Source: Candidatus Aquidulcis sp. (GTDB taxonomy: Bacteria > Chloroflexota > Anaerolineae > Anaerolineales > E44-bin32). Taken from it: a stretch of DNA of 10,798 nucleotides. The notes beneath the pieces were generated by a model that was given only the letters and a program-made list of their open reading frames with translations, searched no databases and was not told the origin of the DNA. A program made the translations under genes and the position numbers. This document shows, in pieces, positions 1 to 6,303 of the stretch (its first letter is position 1; each line of letters starts with the position of its first letter). The DNA lies in contig DYJB01000015.1 in assembly GCA_020723365.1 (NCBI GenBank), positions 15,157 to 25,954 of the forward strand, written 5' to 3'.

Positions 1-1032
1 GCTGGCGCAGGCCGTGCCGCATCCACCGCGCCGGCGCCGCCCGCCGAGGCCGCCGCCGGGGCCGAGGCGGGCAGGCGCGGCGACCTCGGCTTCATCTCGC
101 CGGTGGTGGCGCGCCTCGCCTCCGAGCAGGGCGTCGACCTGGGCCAGGTGCGCGGTACCGGGCAGGGTGGACGGATCACGAAGAAGGACGTGCAGGCCTA
201 CCTCGAGGGGCGCGGCGCCGCACCGGCGCCGTGGGAGACTCCGGCCTTGGGCGAACTGTTCCGCCCCTCCGAGGAACTGCGCGGCGCGCAGCCCTCGGCG
301 GCGGCGCCCTCCCCCGCGGCGGCCGCGGCCGGGAGCACAGTGCCTCTGACTGCGGTCCGGCGTTCGATCGCCGAGCATATGGTCCGTTCGCGCCACACCA
401 GCCCGCATGTCAGCACCATCATGGAAGCCGATCTGTCGCGCGTGCTGAGCCATCGGCAGGCCCACAAGGAGTCCTTCGGGCGCGACGGCGTCAACCTGAC
501 GCTGACGGCCTACTTCGTGTCCGCCTCGGTGGCGGCGCTCAAGGCCGTGCCGATGGCCAACGCCTCGTGGAGCGAGCAGGGCATCGTGCTGCACCGCGGC
601 GTCAACATCGGGGTGGCCGTTTCGCTGGGGGATGAGGGGCTGATCGTGCCGGTGATCCGGGAGGCCGATCAGCACTCGCTCCTGTCCCTGGCGCGCAAGG
701 TCAATGACCTGAGCGGCCGGGCACGGGCGCACAAGCTGGCGCCGGACGAGGTGCAGGGCGGCACGTTCACCATCACCAACCACGGCGTCAGCGGCTCGCT
801 CTTTGCCACGCCGATTATCAACCAGCCGCAGTGTGCCATCCTCGGCGTCGGGGCGCTGCAGAAACGGGTCGTCGTCATCGAGACGCCGGACCCGGCGGGC
901 GGCGTGCAGGACAGCGTCGCCATCCGCCCGATGGTCTACCTCTCGCTGACCTTCGATCACCGGATCCTGGACGGCGCGCTGGCTGATCGGTTCCTGGGTC
1001 ACCTGGTCAAGACGCTCGAGGGCTGGGGGTAG
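1..1032 (+). CDS. 2-oxoacid dehydrogenase E2 component (dihydrolipoamide acyltransferase), 5' partial
   Basis: The reading frame is open from the first base, so the gene begins upstream and 343 residues are visible. The E2 core moves an acyl group from lipoyl-lysine to CoA in the cytoplasmic pyruvate, 2-oxoglutarate or branched-chain complex. Visible parts in order: an Ala/Pro-rich linker (about 1-30); a peripheral-subunit (E3) binding domain (about 32-70, SPVVARLASEQGVDL then GTGQGGRITKKDV); a second Ala/Pro linker; and the catalytic domain (about 115-343). The active-site motif DHRILDG is intact, with His320 and Asp324 in visible numbering. The stretch TNHGVSGSLFATPIINQPQ looks closest to 2-oxoglutarate or branched-chain E2 types, but substrate cannot be settled here. 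The lipoyl domain is not in the window. The GTG at 103 falls inside the E3-binding domain and is not a credible start. An E3 gene follows 174 bp downstream. Confidence 0.93.
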   Translation, partial: AGAGRAASTAPAPPAEAAAGAEAGRRGDLGFISPVVARLASEQGVDLGQVRGTGQGGRITKKDVQAYLEGRGAAPAPWETPALGELFRPSEELRGAQPSAAAPSPAAAAAGSTVPLTAVRRSIAEHMVRSRHTSPHVSTIMEADLSRVLSHRQAHKESFGRDGVNLTLTAYFVSASVAALKAVPMANASWSEQGIVLHRGVNIGVAVSLGDEGLIVPVIREADQHSLLSLARKVNDLSGRARAHKLAPDEVQGGTFTITNHGVSGSLFATPIINQPQCAILGVGALQKRVVVIETPDPAGGVQDSVAIRPMVYLSLTFDHRILDGALADRFLGHLVKTLEGWG

Positions 1033-1060
1033 GTGGCGGGTCAGCGGCCGGGGTGCGCTC

Positions 1061-1083
1061 TGAGGCCGCTTCGCCTCATTTCA
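1061..1083 (+). terminator. Possible weak intrinsic terminator after the E2 gene
   Basis: A 6-bp perfect stem (TGAGGC / GCCTCA) encloses the loop CGCTTC and is followed by TTTC. It lies 28 nt after the E2 stop codon and before the promoter of the E3 gene, where a terminator would be expected. The stem and T-tract are short, so termination may be weak or absent. Confidence 0.35.
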
Positions 1084-1148
1084 TCCGCTATTGCCCCGAT
1101 TCGCGGCGATTGAGACGCCCATCGAGCCGCAGCGGGTGCTCCGATGGC

Positions 1149-1177
1149 GTGACACGCACCTGTCCACGCGTTACAAT
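1149..1177 (+). promoter_or_regulatory. Sigma70-type promoter for lpdA
   Basis: A -35 hexamer GTGACA (1149-1154) and a -10 hexamer TACAAT (1172-1177) are separated by exactly 17 nt. Each differs from consensus at one position. Transcription would start near 1184, giving a leader of about 23 nt that contains the AAGGAG ribosome binding site at 1194-1199, 7 nt before the ATG at 1207. This predicts that E3 can be transcribed independently of the E2 gene. An imperfect dyad (arms 1115-1126 and 1139-1150) abuts the -35 box. Confidence 0.7.
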
Positions 1178-1206
1178 CGACCTGACCTAGCCCAAGGAGT
1201 CCCAGG

Positions 1207-2604
1207 ATGCCTGACTACGATGTCGTCGTCATTGGCGCCGGTCCGGGCGGCTACGTGTGCGCCATCCGCGCCGCACAACTCGGCAAGAAGGTCGCCATCG
1301 TCGATCGGCAGTGGCTGGGCGGGGTGTGCCTGAATGTCGGCTGCATCCCTTCTAAGGCGCTGCTGCGCAATGCCGAGATCGCCCACCTGCTTCGCGAAGG
1401 CGGCAAGGACTTCGGCTTCGAGGTCCAGGGCCTCAAGCTCGATTTCCCGGCGGCGGTGAAGCGCAGCCGTCAGGTGTCCGACCGGCTGGTGAAAGGCGTC
1501 GGCTTCCTGATGAAGAAGAACGCCATCGACGTTCACATGGGCGCGGCCACCTTCACCGATGCGCACACGCTCGAGGTGACCGGCAAGGACGGGGCGAAGA
1601 CGAGCCTGAAGGCCAAGGACATCGTCATCGCCACCGGCTCTTCGCCCATGATGATCCCCGGCGTGCAGGCCGACGGGAAAGCGGTGCTGACCTACCTGGA
1701 GGCGATCCTCCAGGAGCGGCTCCCGAAATCGGTGGTCGTGATCGGCGCCAGCGCCATCGGCTGCGAATTCGCCACGGTGTGGAATGGCTATGGTGTGGCG
1801 GTGACGCTGGTGGAGATGCTGCCACGCGTGGCCCCTCTGGAGGACGAGGAGGCCAGCAAGGAGCTGGCCAAGGCCTTCACCAAGCGCGGCATCAAGGTGA
1901 TGGCCGGCACGAAGGTCGAAGGCGTCGAAGTCGGCGGTCCCGGCGTGCGGGTGAGGGTGGCCGGGCCGGACGGGGCGCAGGTGATCGAGGCCGAGCAGGC
2001 GCTGGTAGCCATCGGCGTCAAGCCCAACTCGCAGGGCCTCGGATTGGAGACTCTCGGCGTGAAGCTCAGCCCGCGCGGCATGGTCGAGATCGATGAGCGC
2101 ATGGCGACCAACGTGCCGGGCGTGTGGGCCATCGGCGATGTCACCGGCAAGCTGATGCTGGCGCACGTGGCCTCCGCCATGGGCGTAGTCTGCGCCGAGA
2201 ACATCGCCGGCGCGCCGACCGTCACGCTCGATTACGAGGCCATGCCGCGCGCCATCTACTCGCAGCCGCAGGTCGCCTCCTTCGGGTTGACCGAGGCGCA
2301 GGCGAAGGAGCGCGGGCTGGAAGTCAAGGTCGGGCGCTTCCCGTTCCAGGCCAACGGCAAGGCGCTCGGCTTCGGCGAGTACGCCGGCTGGGTCAAGATC
2401 GTCACGGAGGCCAAGTACGGCGAGATCCTGGGGGCGCACCTGGTCGGCCCCGAGGTGACGGAGCTGCTGCCGGAGCTGACGGTGGCGCGTATGATGGAGC
2501 TGACGCCGGCCGAGATCGCCCGCAACGTCCACGCTCACCCGAGCTTAAGTGAGGCGCTGATGGAAGCGGCGCATGCGGCGGAAGGGCATCCCATCCATAC
2601 CTGA
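1207..2604 (+). CDS. lpdA: Dihydrolipoamide dehydrogenase (E3)
   Basis: This flavoprotein (465 aa, usual family length) reoxidises dihydrolipoyl groups on E2 and passes electrons through FAD to NAD+. The FAD-binding motif GAGPGGY is at 10-16, and the redox-active disulfide GGVCLNVGCIPSK gives Cys41 and Cys46. The second FAD motif AIGDVTGKLMLAHVA is near Asp311. The dimerisation domain contains AIYSQPQVASFGLTE and ends with the catalytic VHAHPSLSE (His444, Glu449). The NAD-binding Rossmann motif reads IGASAIGCE (179-187), so Ser182 stands where the second Gly of GxGxxG is usual; everything else looks functional. The start is set by AAGGAG 7 nt upstream and a good promoter. The gene sits between E2 and citrate synthase, which fits service to the E2-containing complex. 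Confidence 0.96.
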   Translation: MPDYDVVVIGAGPGGYVCAIRAAQLGKKVAIVDRQWLGGVCLNVGCIPSKALLRNAEIAHLLREGGKDFGFEVQGLKLDFPAAVKRSRQVSDRLVKGVGFLMKKNAIDVHMGAATFTDAHTLEVTGKDGAKTSLKAKDIVIATGSSPMMIPGVQADGKAVLTYLEAILQERLPKSVVVIGASAIGCEFATVWNGYGVAVTLVEMLPRVAPLEDEEASKELAKAFTKRGIKVMAGTKVEGVEVGGPGVRVRVAGPDGAQVIEAEQALVAIGVKPNSQGLGLETLGVKLSPRGMVEIDERMATNVPGVWAIGDVTGKLMLAHVASAMGVVCAENIAGAPTVTLDYEAMPRAIYSQPQVASFGLTEAQAKERGLEVKVGRFPFQANGKALGFGEYAGWVKIVTEAKYGEILGAHLVGPEVTELLPELTVARMMELTPAEIARNVHAHPSLSEALMEAAHAAEGHPIHT

Positions 2605-2665
2605 GTCAGGGGGCCGCCGGCGCGTTCGCCGGGCGGGGCCTCGATTGCCATAGGAGCACTGCACG

Positions 2666-3835
2666 ATGACGGAGATCGCACGGGGACTGGAAGGGGTGAA
2701 GTTCGCCCAGACGCGGCTGAGCAAGGTGGATGGGCAGGCAGGGCAGTTGACCATCGGCGGCTACCCGCTCGAGGCGCTGGCGCCCAACGCCTGCTTCGAA
2801 GAGGTGCTCTTCCTGCTCTGGAACGATCGCCTGCCCGGGAGCGCCGAGCTGAACGCGCTGAAGCACGATCTGGCGGCGCGGCGGGCCCTCCCCATGGCGG
2901 CCGGTGCCGTGCTGCGCGAGGCGGCGGCGCGCAAGCTTCCGATCATGGATGCCTTGCGCATGGGCATCGACACCATCGGGCTGTGCAGCGATGAGCCGCA
3001 CCCGGCCGGGCAGGTCGACGTCGGCTGCGCCGTGGCGCTGGTGGCCCACATGCCCACCGTGGCGGCGGCCTACTGGCGGCTGCTGCATGGGCTGGAGCCG
3101 ATCGACGCGCGGCCGGACCTCGATCACGCCGCCAACTACCTGTACATGCTCGACGGCAGGGAGCCGCACCCCGAGGCCGCCCGGGCGCTGGAGACCTACT
3201 TCAACACCGTCGTTGACCACGGAATGAACGCCTCGACCTTCACGGCCCGCGTCATCACCAGCACGCGTTCCGACATCGTCTCGGCCATCGTCGGCGCCAT
3301 CGGCGCCCTCAAGGGTCCGCTGCACGGTGGTGCGCCCGGGCCGGCGCTCGACATGGTGTTCGAGATCCGGGCGCGGGCGGCCAGGTCCGGAGACAGCGTG
3401 GCGCAGGAGGCCGATCGCTGGGTGCGGGAGACGATAGAGAGCGGCGGGCGCATCATGGGTTTCGGGCACCGCGTCTACAAAGTGCGAGACCCGCGGGCGG
3501 ATGTCCTCGGCCTGGCGGCGCAGCGCATGTTCTCCGTCACGGGCGAGTCGCGCCTGTACGAGGACGCCCGGGTGGTGGAAGAGGTGGCGCTGCGCGTCCT
3601 GGAGGAGCTCAAGCCGGGACGCAACCTGAAGACCAACGTCGAGTTCTACACCGCCCTGGTCCTGCACGGCATCGGGCTGGAAGTCGCCATGTTCACCCCG
3701 ACCTTCGCCGTCGGGCGTGTCGGCGGGTGGACGGCGCACGTGCTCGAGCAGGTGCGCGACGATCGCCTGATCCGCCCGGACGCCGAGTATGTCGGCGCCA
3801 CCGGCCGGGCGTGGGTGCCGGCCGACCGGCGCTAG
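2666..3835 (+). CDS. gltA: Citrate synthase (2-methylcitrate synthase possible)
   Basis: This 389-aa protein condenses acetyl-CoA and oxaloacetate to citrate in the cytoplasm, the first TCA-cycle step. It has the short, single-domain-set length of type I citrate synthases. Family signatures are PLHGGAPG (His220), GFGHRVYKVRDPR (His268) and NVEFYTALVLHGIG followed by FTPTFAVGRVGGWTAHVLEQ. These correspond to the catalytic His, His and Asp of the pig enzyme (His274, His320, Asp375), but the third position here is Glu326, not Asp. I recall NVEF variants in actinobacterial-type homologues, so the change need not inactivate it. The start ATG has AGGAG at 2652-2656, 9 nt upstream. The gene follows lpdA by 61 nt, probably in the same transcript, and ends before a strong terminator. 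Distinguishing citrate from 2-methylcitrate synthase by sequence alone is unsafe. Confidence 0.93.
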   Translation: MTEIARGLEGVKFAQTRLSKVDGQAGQLTIGGYPLEALAPNACFEEVLFLLWNDRLPGSAELNALKHDLAARRALPMAAGAVLREAAARKLPIMDALRMGIDTIGLCSDEPHPAGQVDVGCAVALVAHMPTVAAAYWRLLHGLEPIDARPDLDHAANYLYMLDGREPHPEAARALETYFNTVVDHGMNASTFTARVITSTRSDIVSAIVGAIGALKGPLHGGAPGPALDMVFEIRARAARSGDSVAQEADRWVRETIESGGRIMGFGHRVYKVRDPRADVLGLAAQRMFSVTGESRLYEDARVVEEVALRVLEELKPGRNLKTNVEFYTALVLHGIGLEVAMFTPTFAVGRVGGWTAHVLEQVRDDRLIRPDAEYVGATGRAWVPADRR

Positions 3836-3861
3836 AACCCGGCGCGACCGTCGATCGACCC

Positions 3862-3893
3862 GAAGGGCACGGCAGGCCGTGCCCTTCCCTTTT
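3862..3893 (+). terminator. Strong Rho-independent terminator after citrate synthase
   Basis: A perfect inverted repeat (GAAGGGCACGGC at 3862-3873 and its reverse complement at 3876-3887) forms a stem of about 11 bp with a CAGG tetraloop. It is followed by CCTTTT (3888-3893). It begins 26 nt after the citrate synthase stop and separates the metabolic genes from the protease run. Confidence 0.85.
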
Positions 3894-3921
3894 CCTCAGC
3901 GGCGCAGAGGGCGATTCTGCC

Positions 3922-3927
3922 TATACT
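3922..3927 (+). promoter_or_regulatory. Candidate -10 box for the protease operon
   Basis: TATACT (one mismatch to TATAAT) lies 28 nt upstream of the protease ATG and just after the terminator, where a promoter is needed. No convincing -35 hexamer is visible 16-18 nt upstream, so it may be activator-dependent or use another sigma factor. The call rests on position and the single hexamer. Confidence 0.35.
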
Positions 3928-3954
3928 GAAGATGACCCGACGGTGGAGGGGGCG

Positions 3955-4959
3955 ATGTCCGAGCATGCGCAGGTCAAGCGCGCGCAGGTCCGCCATCAGG
4001 CTACCCTGCTGGCCCTGCCGAACGTCATCGGCGTGGGCATCGGGCTGAAAGCCGTCGGCGGCCGGCGGACGGAGAGGCTGTGCCTCTCGGTGCTGGTGCA
4101 GCGCAAGGTGCCTCGCGCCGCACTGGAGGCCAAGGCCCTCGTCCCGGATGACGTCGAGGGAGTCCCCACGGATGTGATCGAAGCCGGCGAGGTGCGCGCC
4201 CTGGCGGCGCGCACCTCGCGCCTGCGCCCGGCCCCGGGTGGCGTCAGCCTCGGGCACGTGCTGGTGACGGCCGGGACGTTCGGCTGCGTGGTGCGCGATC
4301 GCCTCAGCGGGGATGCCCTGATCCTCTCCAACAACCACGTCCTGGCCAACAGCAACCGTGCCGATCCGGGCGATCCGATCCTTCAGCCGGGCGCGATCGA
4401 CGGGGGGCACGAGCCAGCCGATGTGCTGGCGGCCCTCGAGCGCTTCGGCGAGATCCAGTTCGCCCGCCAGCCGGCCACCTGCCCCCTGGCGCGCGGGCTG
4501 GTGCGTGCCGTCAACACCCTGGCGTCGTGGGGCGGTTTCCATCATCGTCTGGAGGCCTGGCGGGACGACCCGCTGGCGGTCAACCGCATCGATGCCGCCG
4601 TCGCCCGGCCGCTGGAGGAGGCCGATCTGCTGCCGGAGGTGCTGGACATCGGCATCGTGCGCGGCACGCGCCCGCCCGAGCTGGGGCTCAAGGTGCGAAA
4701 ATCCGGCCGGTCGAGCGGGCTGACGACGGGCGAGATCATCGTGCTCGACGCCACCATCACCGTCGGCTACGGCGAGAGCACGGCGCGCTTCGCAGGACAG
4801 ATCGTCACCTCGGCCATGTCGCAGCCGGGCGACTCGGGATCGGTGTTGGTGGAGGCAGGCGGAACGCGCGCCGTCGGGCTGCTCTTCGCCGGATCCGACC
4901 AGGTGACGCTGCACAACCCGATCGAGGCCGTGCTGAGCGCGCTGGCGGTGGAGCTGTGA
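3955..4959 (+). CDS. Trypsin-fold serine protease, Nal1-like, with N-terminal NVxGVGxG domain
   Basis: The 334-aa protein has two parts. Residues 23-82 form a small domain (NVIGVGIGLK, then LSVLVQRKVPR, then DVEGVPTDVIEAGEVRA). Residues about 90-334 form a chymotrypsin-like peptidase domain with a complete candidate triad: His128 in ILSNNHVLAN, Asp213 in NRIDAAVA and Ser294 in QPGDSGSVLVE. The insert around CPLARGLVRAVNTL is one I associate with bacterial relatives of plant NARROW LEAF 1. There is no signal peptide or membrane segment, so it probably acts in the cytoplasm, unusual for this fold. Substrate is unknown. The start ATG follows GGAGGG (3945-3950) and excludes the in-frame upstream extension, which would run through the terminator. 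The last codons overlap the next gene, which encodes a stand-alone copy of the N-terminal domain. Confidence 0.8.
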   Translation: MSEHAQVKRAQVRHQATLLALPNVIGVGIGLKAVGGRRTERLCLSVLVQRKVPRAALEAKALVPDDVEGVPTDVIEAGEVRALAARTSRLRPAPGGVSLGHVLVTAGTFGCVVRDRLSGDALILSNNHVLANSNRADPGDPILQPGAIDGGHEPADVLAALERFGEIQFARQPATCPLARGLVRAVNTLASWGGFHHRLEAWRDDPLAVNRIDAAVARPLEEADLLPEVLDIGIVRGTRPPELGLKVRKSGRSSGLTTGEIIVLDATITVGYGESTARFAGQIVTSAMSQPGDSGSVLVEAGGTRAVGLLFAGSDQVTLHNPIEAVLSALAVEL

Positions 4960-5219
4960 GTGAGACGGCGCCCGAGCTGGCCCGCGCCCAGGCGGTGCGT
5001 GAGGCGCACGCCGCCGAACTGATGCAGAAGGCCAACGTCGTCGGCGTCGGCGTCGGGATGCGGCAGCGGGGTGGGCGGCGCCAGGAGGAGATCGCGCTGG
5101 TGGTGCTCGTGCGGCGCAAGGTGCCGCGGGCCCTGCTGGCCGAAGCCGACGTCCTGCCAGGCGTGATCGACGGCGTCCCGCTCGATGTGGTGGAGGTCGG
5201 CGACGTCCGCGCCGGATAG
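4956..5219 (+). CDS. Small protein: free-standing copy of the protease N-terminal domain
   Basis: This gene encodes 87 aa beginning with GTG inside the protease stop region (GTGA overlap), so its translation is likely coupled. Residues 27-86 align without gaps to residues 23-82 of the protease with 33 of 60 identities by my count; shared blocks include NVxGVGxG, VPRA and GVPxDVxExGxVRA. It has no catalytic domain, signal peptide or membrane segment. Plausible roles, all inferred, are a separate inhibitor or prodomain for the protease, a substrate adaptor, or a structural partner. The frame is open far upstream within the protease gene, but that part is an antiphase shadow. The similarity and the 4-nt overlap fix the start. 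Function is unknown. Confidence 0.82.
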   Translation: MSETAPELARAQAVREAHAAELMQKANVVGVGVGMRQRGGRRQEEIALVVLVRRKVPRALLAEADVLPGVIDGVPLDVVEVGDVRAG

Positions 5220-5274
5220 TCGAGACCCCTGACGGTCCCTTGGGCTCGGCACACCGGGGGTCGGAGAAGCGCCC

Positions 5275-6246
5275 ATGGCGACGACCGTAGACTGGCTACT
5301 GGAGGGCCCGCCCTTCGTGCAGATGGCGGCGAGGGAGCGGCTGTTGGGCGAGCGGCGATCCTCGCCGGCGGTGAACCGTGCCCGGCTGGCGCTGCTCGAC
5401 GATCCGCGTGTGCGCTCGCTGATGCGGGAGCTCCGAGCGTGGCCTGTCGCCCCATTGAACAGCCACAAGTCCGCCGGCCACGCCATCCACAAATTGACCT
5501 TCCTGGCCGACCTGGGTTTGCAGCGCGACGACCCCGGAGTCGAAGCCATCGCCCGCAAGGTCATGGCGCACGTCTCGTCCGAGGGCCCGTTCCAGGTGCT
5601 GGGCGTCATCGGCCCGCAATACGGCGGCACGGGCAAGGAGACCTGGGCGTGGGCGCTGTGCGACGCGCCGCTGCTGGTCTACGCGCTGGAGCGGCTTGGC
5701 TACGCGGAGGAGCCCGCCGTTCGGCGTGCCCTGGCGGCCCTCACGCAACTTGTACGCGACAACGGCTGGCCGTGCGCCGTATCGAAGGAGCTCGGGCGCT
5801 GGCGCGGCCCGGGGCGCAAGGATGATCCGTGCCCCTTCGCCACACTGGCGATGCTCAAGGCGCTTTCGGCCGCGCCCGATGGCGATCGCCAGGCGGCACG
5901 CAGCGGGACCGAGTCGATCCTCCGCCAGTGGGCTGACCGGCGGCAGAACCATGCCTACATGTTCTTTATGGGCACGGACTTCTGCAAGCCGAAGGCGCCG
6001 CTGGTGTGGTACGACATCCTGCACGTGCTGTCGGTGCTGACGACCTTTCAATGGACCCGCGGCGATCCGCGGCTGCTCGACATGGCGCGCCATCTCGATG
6101 CCTGGTTCGACGCCGACGGACGCATGACGCCCGCCTCGGTCTGGAAAGCGTGGGAGGGCTGGGAGTTCGCCCAGAAGAAGGAGCCGTCGCGCTGGGTGAC
6201 GCTGCTGGCCTGGGAGGCGCTCCGGCGTGTGGGGCGCAGCGACTGA
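5275..6246 (+). CDS. Uncharacterised alpha/alpha-toroid protein (prenyltransferase/squalene-cyclase-like fold)
   Basis: The 323-aa protein starts at an ATG with GGAG (5263-5266) 8 nt upstream. It is all-helical in appearance, with repeated aromatic- and Leu-rich helix pairs: HKSAGHAIHKLTFLADLGLQ (about 63-82), GGTGKETWAWALCDAPLLVYALERLG, then DNGWPCAVS, DDPCPFATLAMLKALS and PLVWYDILHVLSVLT. This pattern resembles the terpenoid cyclase / protein prenyltransferase toroid. There is no QW-repeat cyclase signature or DxDD motif, so terpene cyclase activity is not supported. Conserved-looking Asp, Cys and His residues in the DDPCPF, TDFCKPK and WYDILHVL segments could bind a metal, which is inference. 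No signal peptide is visible. It lies 55 nt after the small protein gene and its stop is followed at once by a large inverted repeat. Confidence 0.7.
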   Translation: MATTVDWLLEGPPFVQMAARERLLGERRSSPAVNRARLALLDDPRVRSLMRELRAWPVAPLNSHKSAGHAIHKLTFLADLGLQRDDPGVEAIARKVMAHVSSEGPFQVLGVIGPQYGGTGKETWAWALCDAPLLVYALERLGYAEEPAVRRALAALTQLVRDNGWPCAVSKELGRWRGPGRKDDPCPFATLAMLKALSAAPDGDRQAARSGTESILRQWADRRQNHAYMFFMGTDFCKPKAPLVWYDILHVLSVLTTFQWTRGDPRLLDMARHLDAWFDADGRMTPASVWKAWEGWEFAQKKEPSRWVTLLAWEALRRVGRSD

Positions 6247-6247
6247 T

Positions 6248-6280
6248 GACCTGACAGGTGGCGGAGCCACCTGTCAGGTC
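6248..6280. repeat. Perfect 15-bp inverted repeat with a palindrome nested in each arm
   Basis: GACCTGACAGGTGGC (6248-6262), a GGA loop, and the exact reverse complement (6266-6280) make a hairpin of 15 perfect pairs. Each arm also contains an 11-nt palindrome: ACCTGACAGGT at 6249-6259 and ACCTGTCAGGT at 6269-6279, with centres 20 bp apart. Neither side carries a T-tract, so it is not a standard intrinsic terminator. It begins 1 nt after the toroid gene stop and ends 6 nt before the AGGAGG of the next gene. It could be a REP-like intergenic element, an mRNA-stabilising or attenuating hairpin, or a double operator. Confidence 0.85.
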
Positions 6281-6303
6281 GCTACGAGGAGGGACGTGCC
6301 CGG

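Noticed and set aside
1171..2538. 455-codon open frame antisense to lpdA
   Set aside because: Its product is a low-complexity His/Arg/Asp/Leu-rich string, as expected for an antisense shadow of a GC-rich gene, and lpdA on the other strand has full family motifs.
2617..2632. Hairpin CCGGCG-CGTT-CGCCGG between lpdA and citrate synthase
   Set aside because: Six GC pairs with no T-tract in a GC-rich spacer; too likely by chance to call a terminator, and the genes appear co-transcribed.
2606..3739. 377-codon open frame antisense to citrate synthase
   Set aside because: Shadow frame with biased composition; the sense strand encodes an intact citrate synthase.
3727..3954. In-frame upstream extension of the protease from an ATG within citrate synthase
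   Set aside because: It would cross the 3' end of citrate synthase and the strong terminator; the ATG at 3955 has GGAGGG and matches the short N-terminus of the paralogous small protein.
3832..4914. 360-codon open frame antisense to the protease gene
   Set aside because: It covers the terminator and the protease in antiphase, has shadow-like composition and no recognisable motif.
5220..5274. Search for a promoter or hairpin in the gap before the toroid gene
   Set aside because: No -10/-35 pair or stem-loop beyond the GGAG ribosome binding site was visible.
5296..6270. 324-codon open frame antisense to the toroid gene
   Set aside because: Starts inside the 6248-6280 inverted repeat and is Arg/His/Pro-rich without motifs; the sense gene has a proper ribosome binding site and a folded-looking product.
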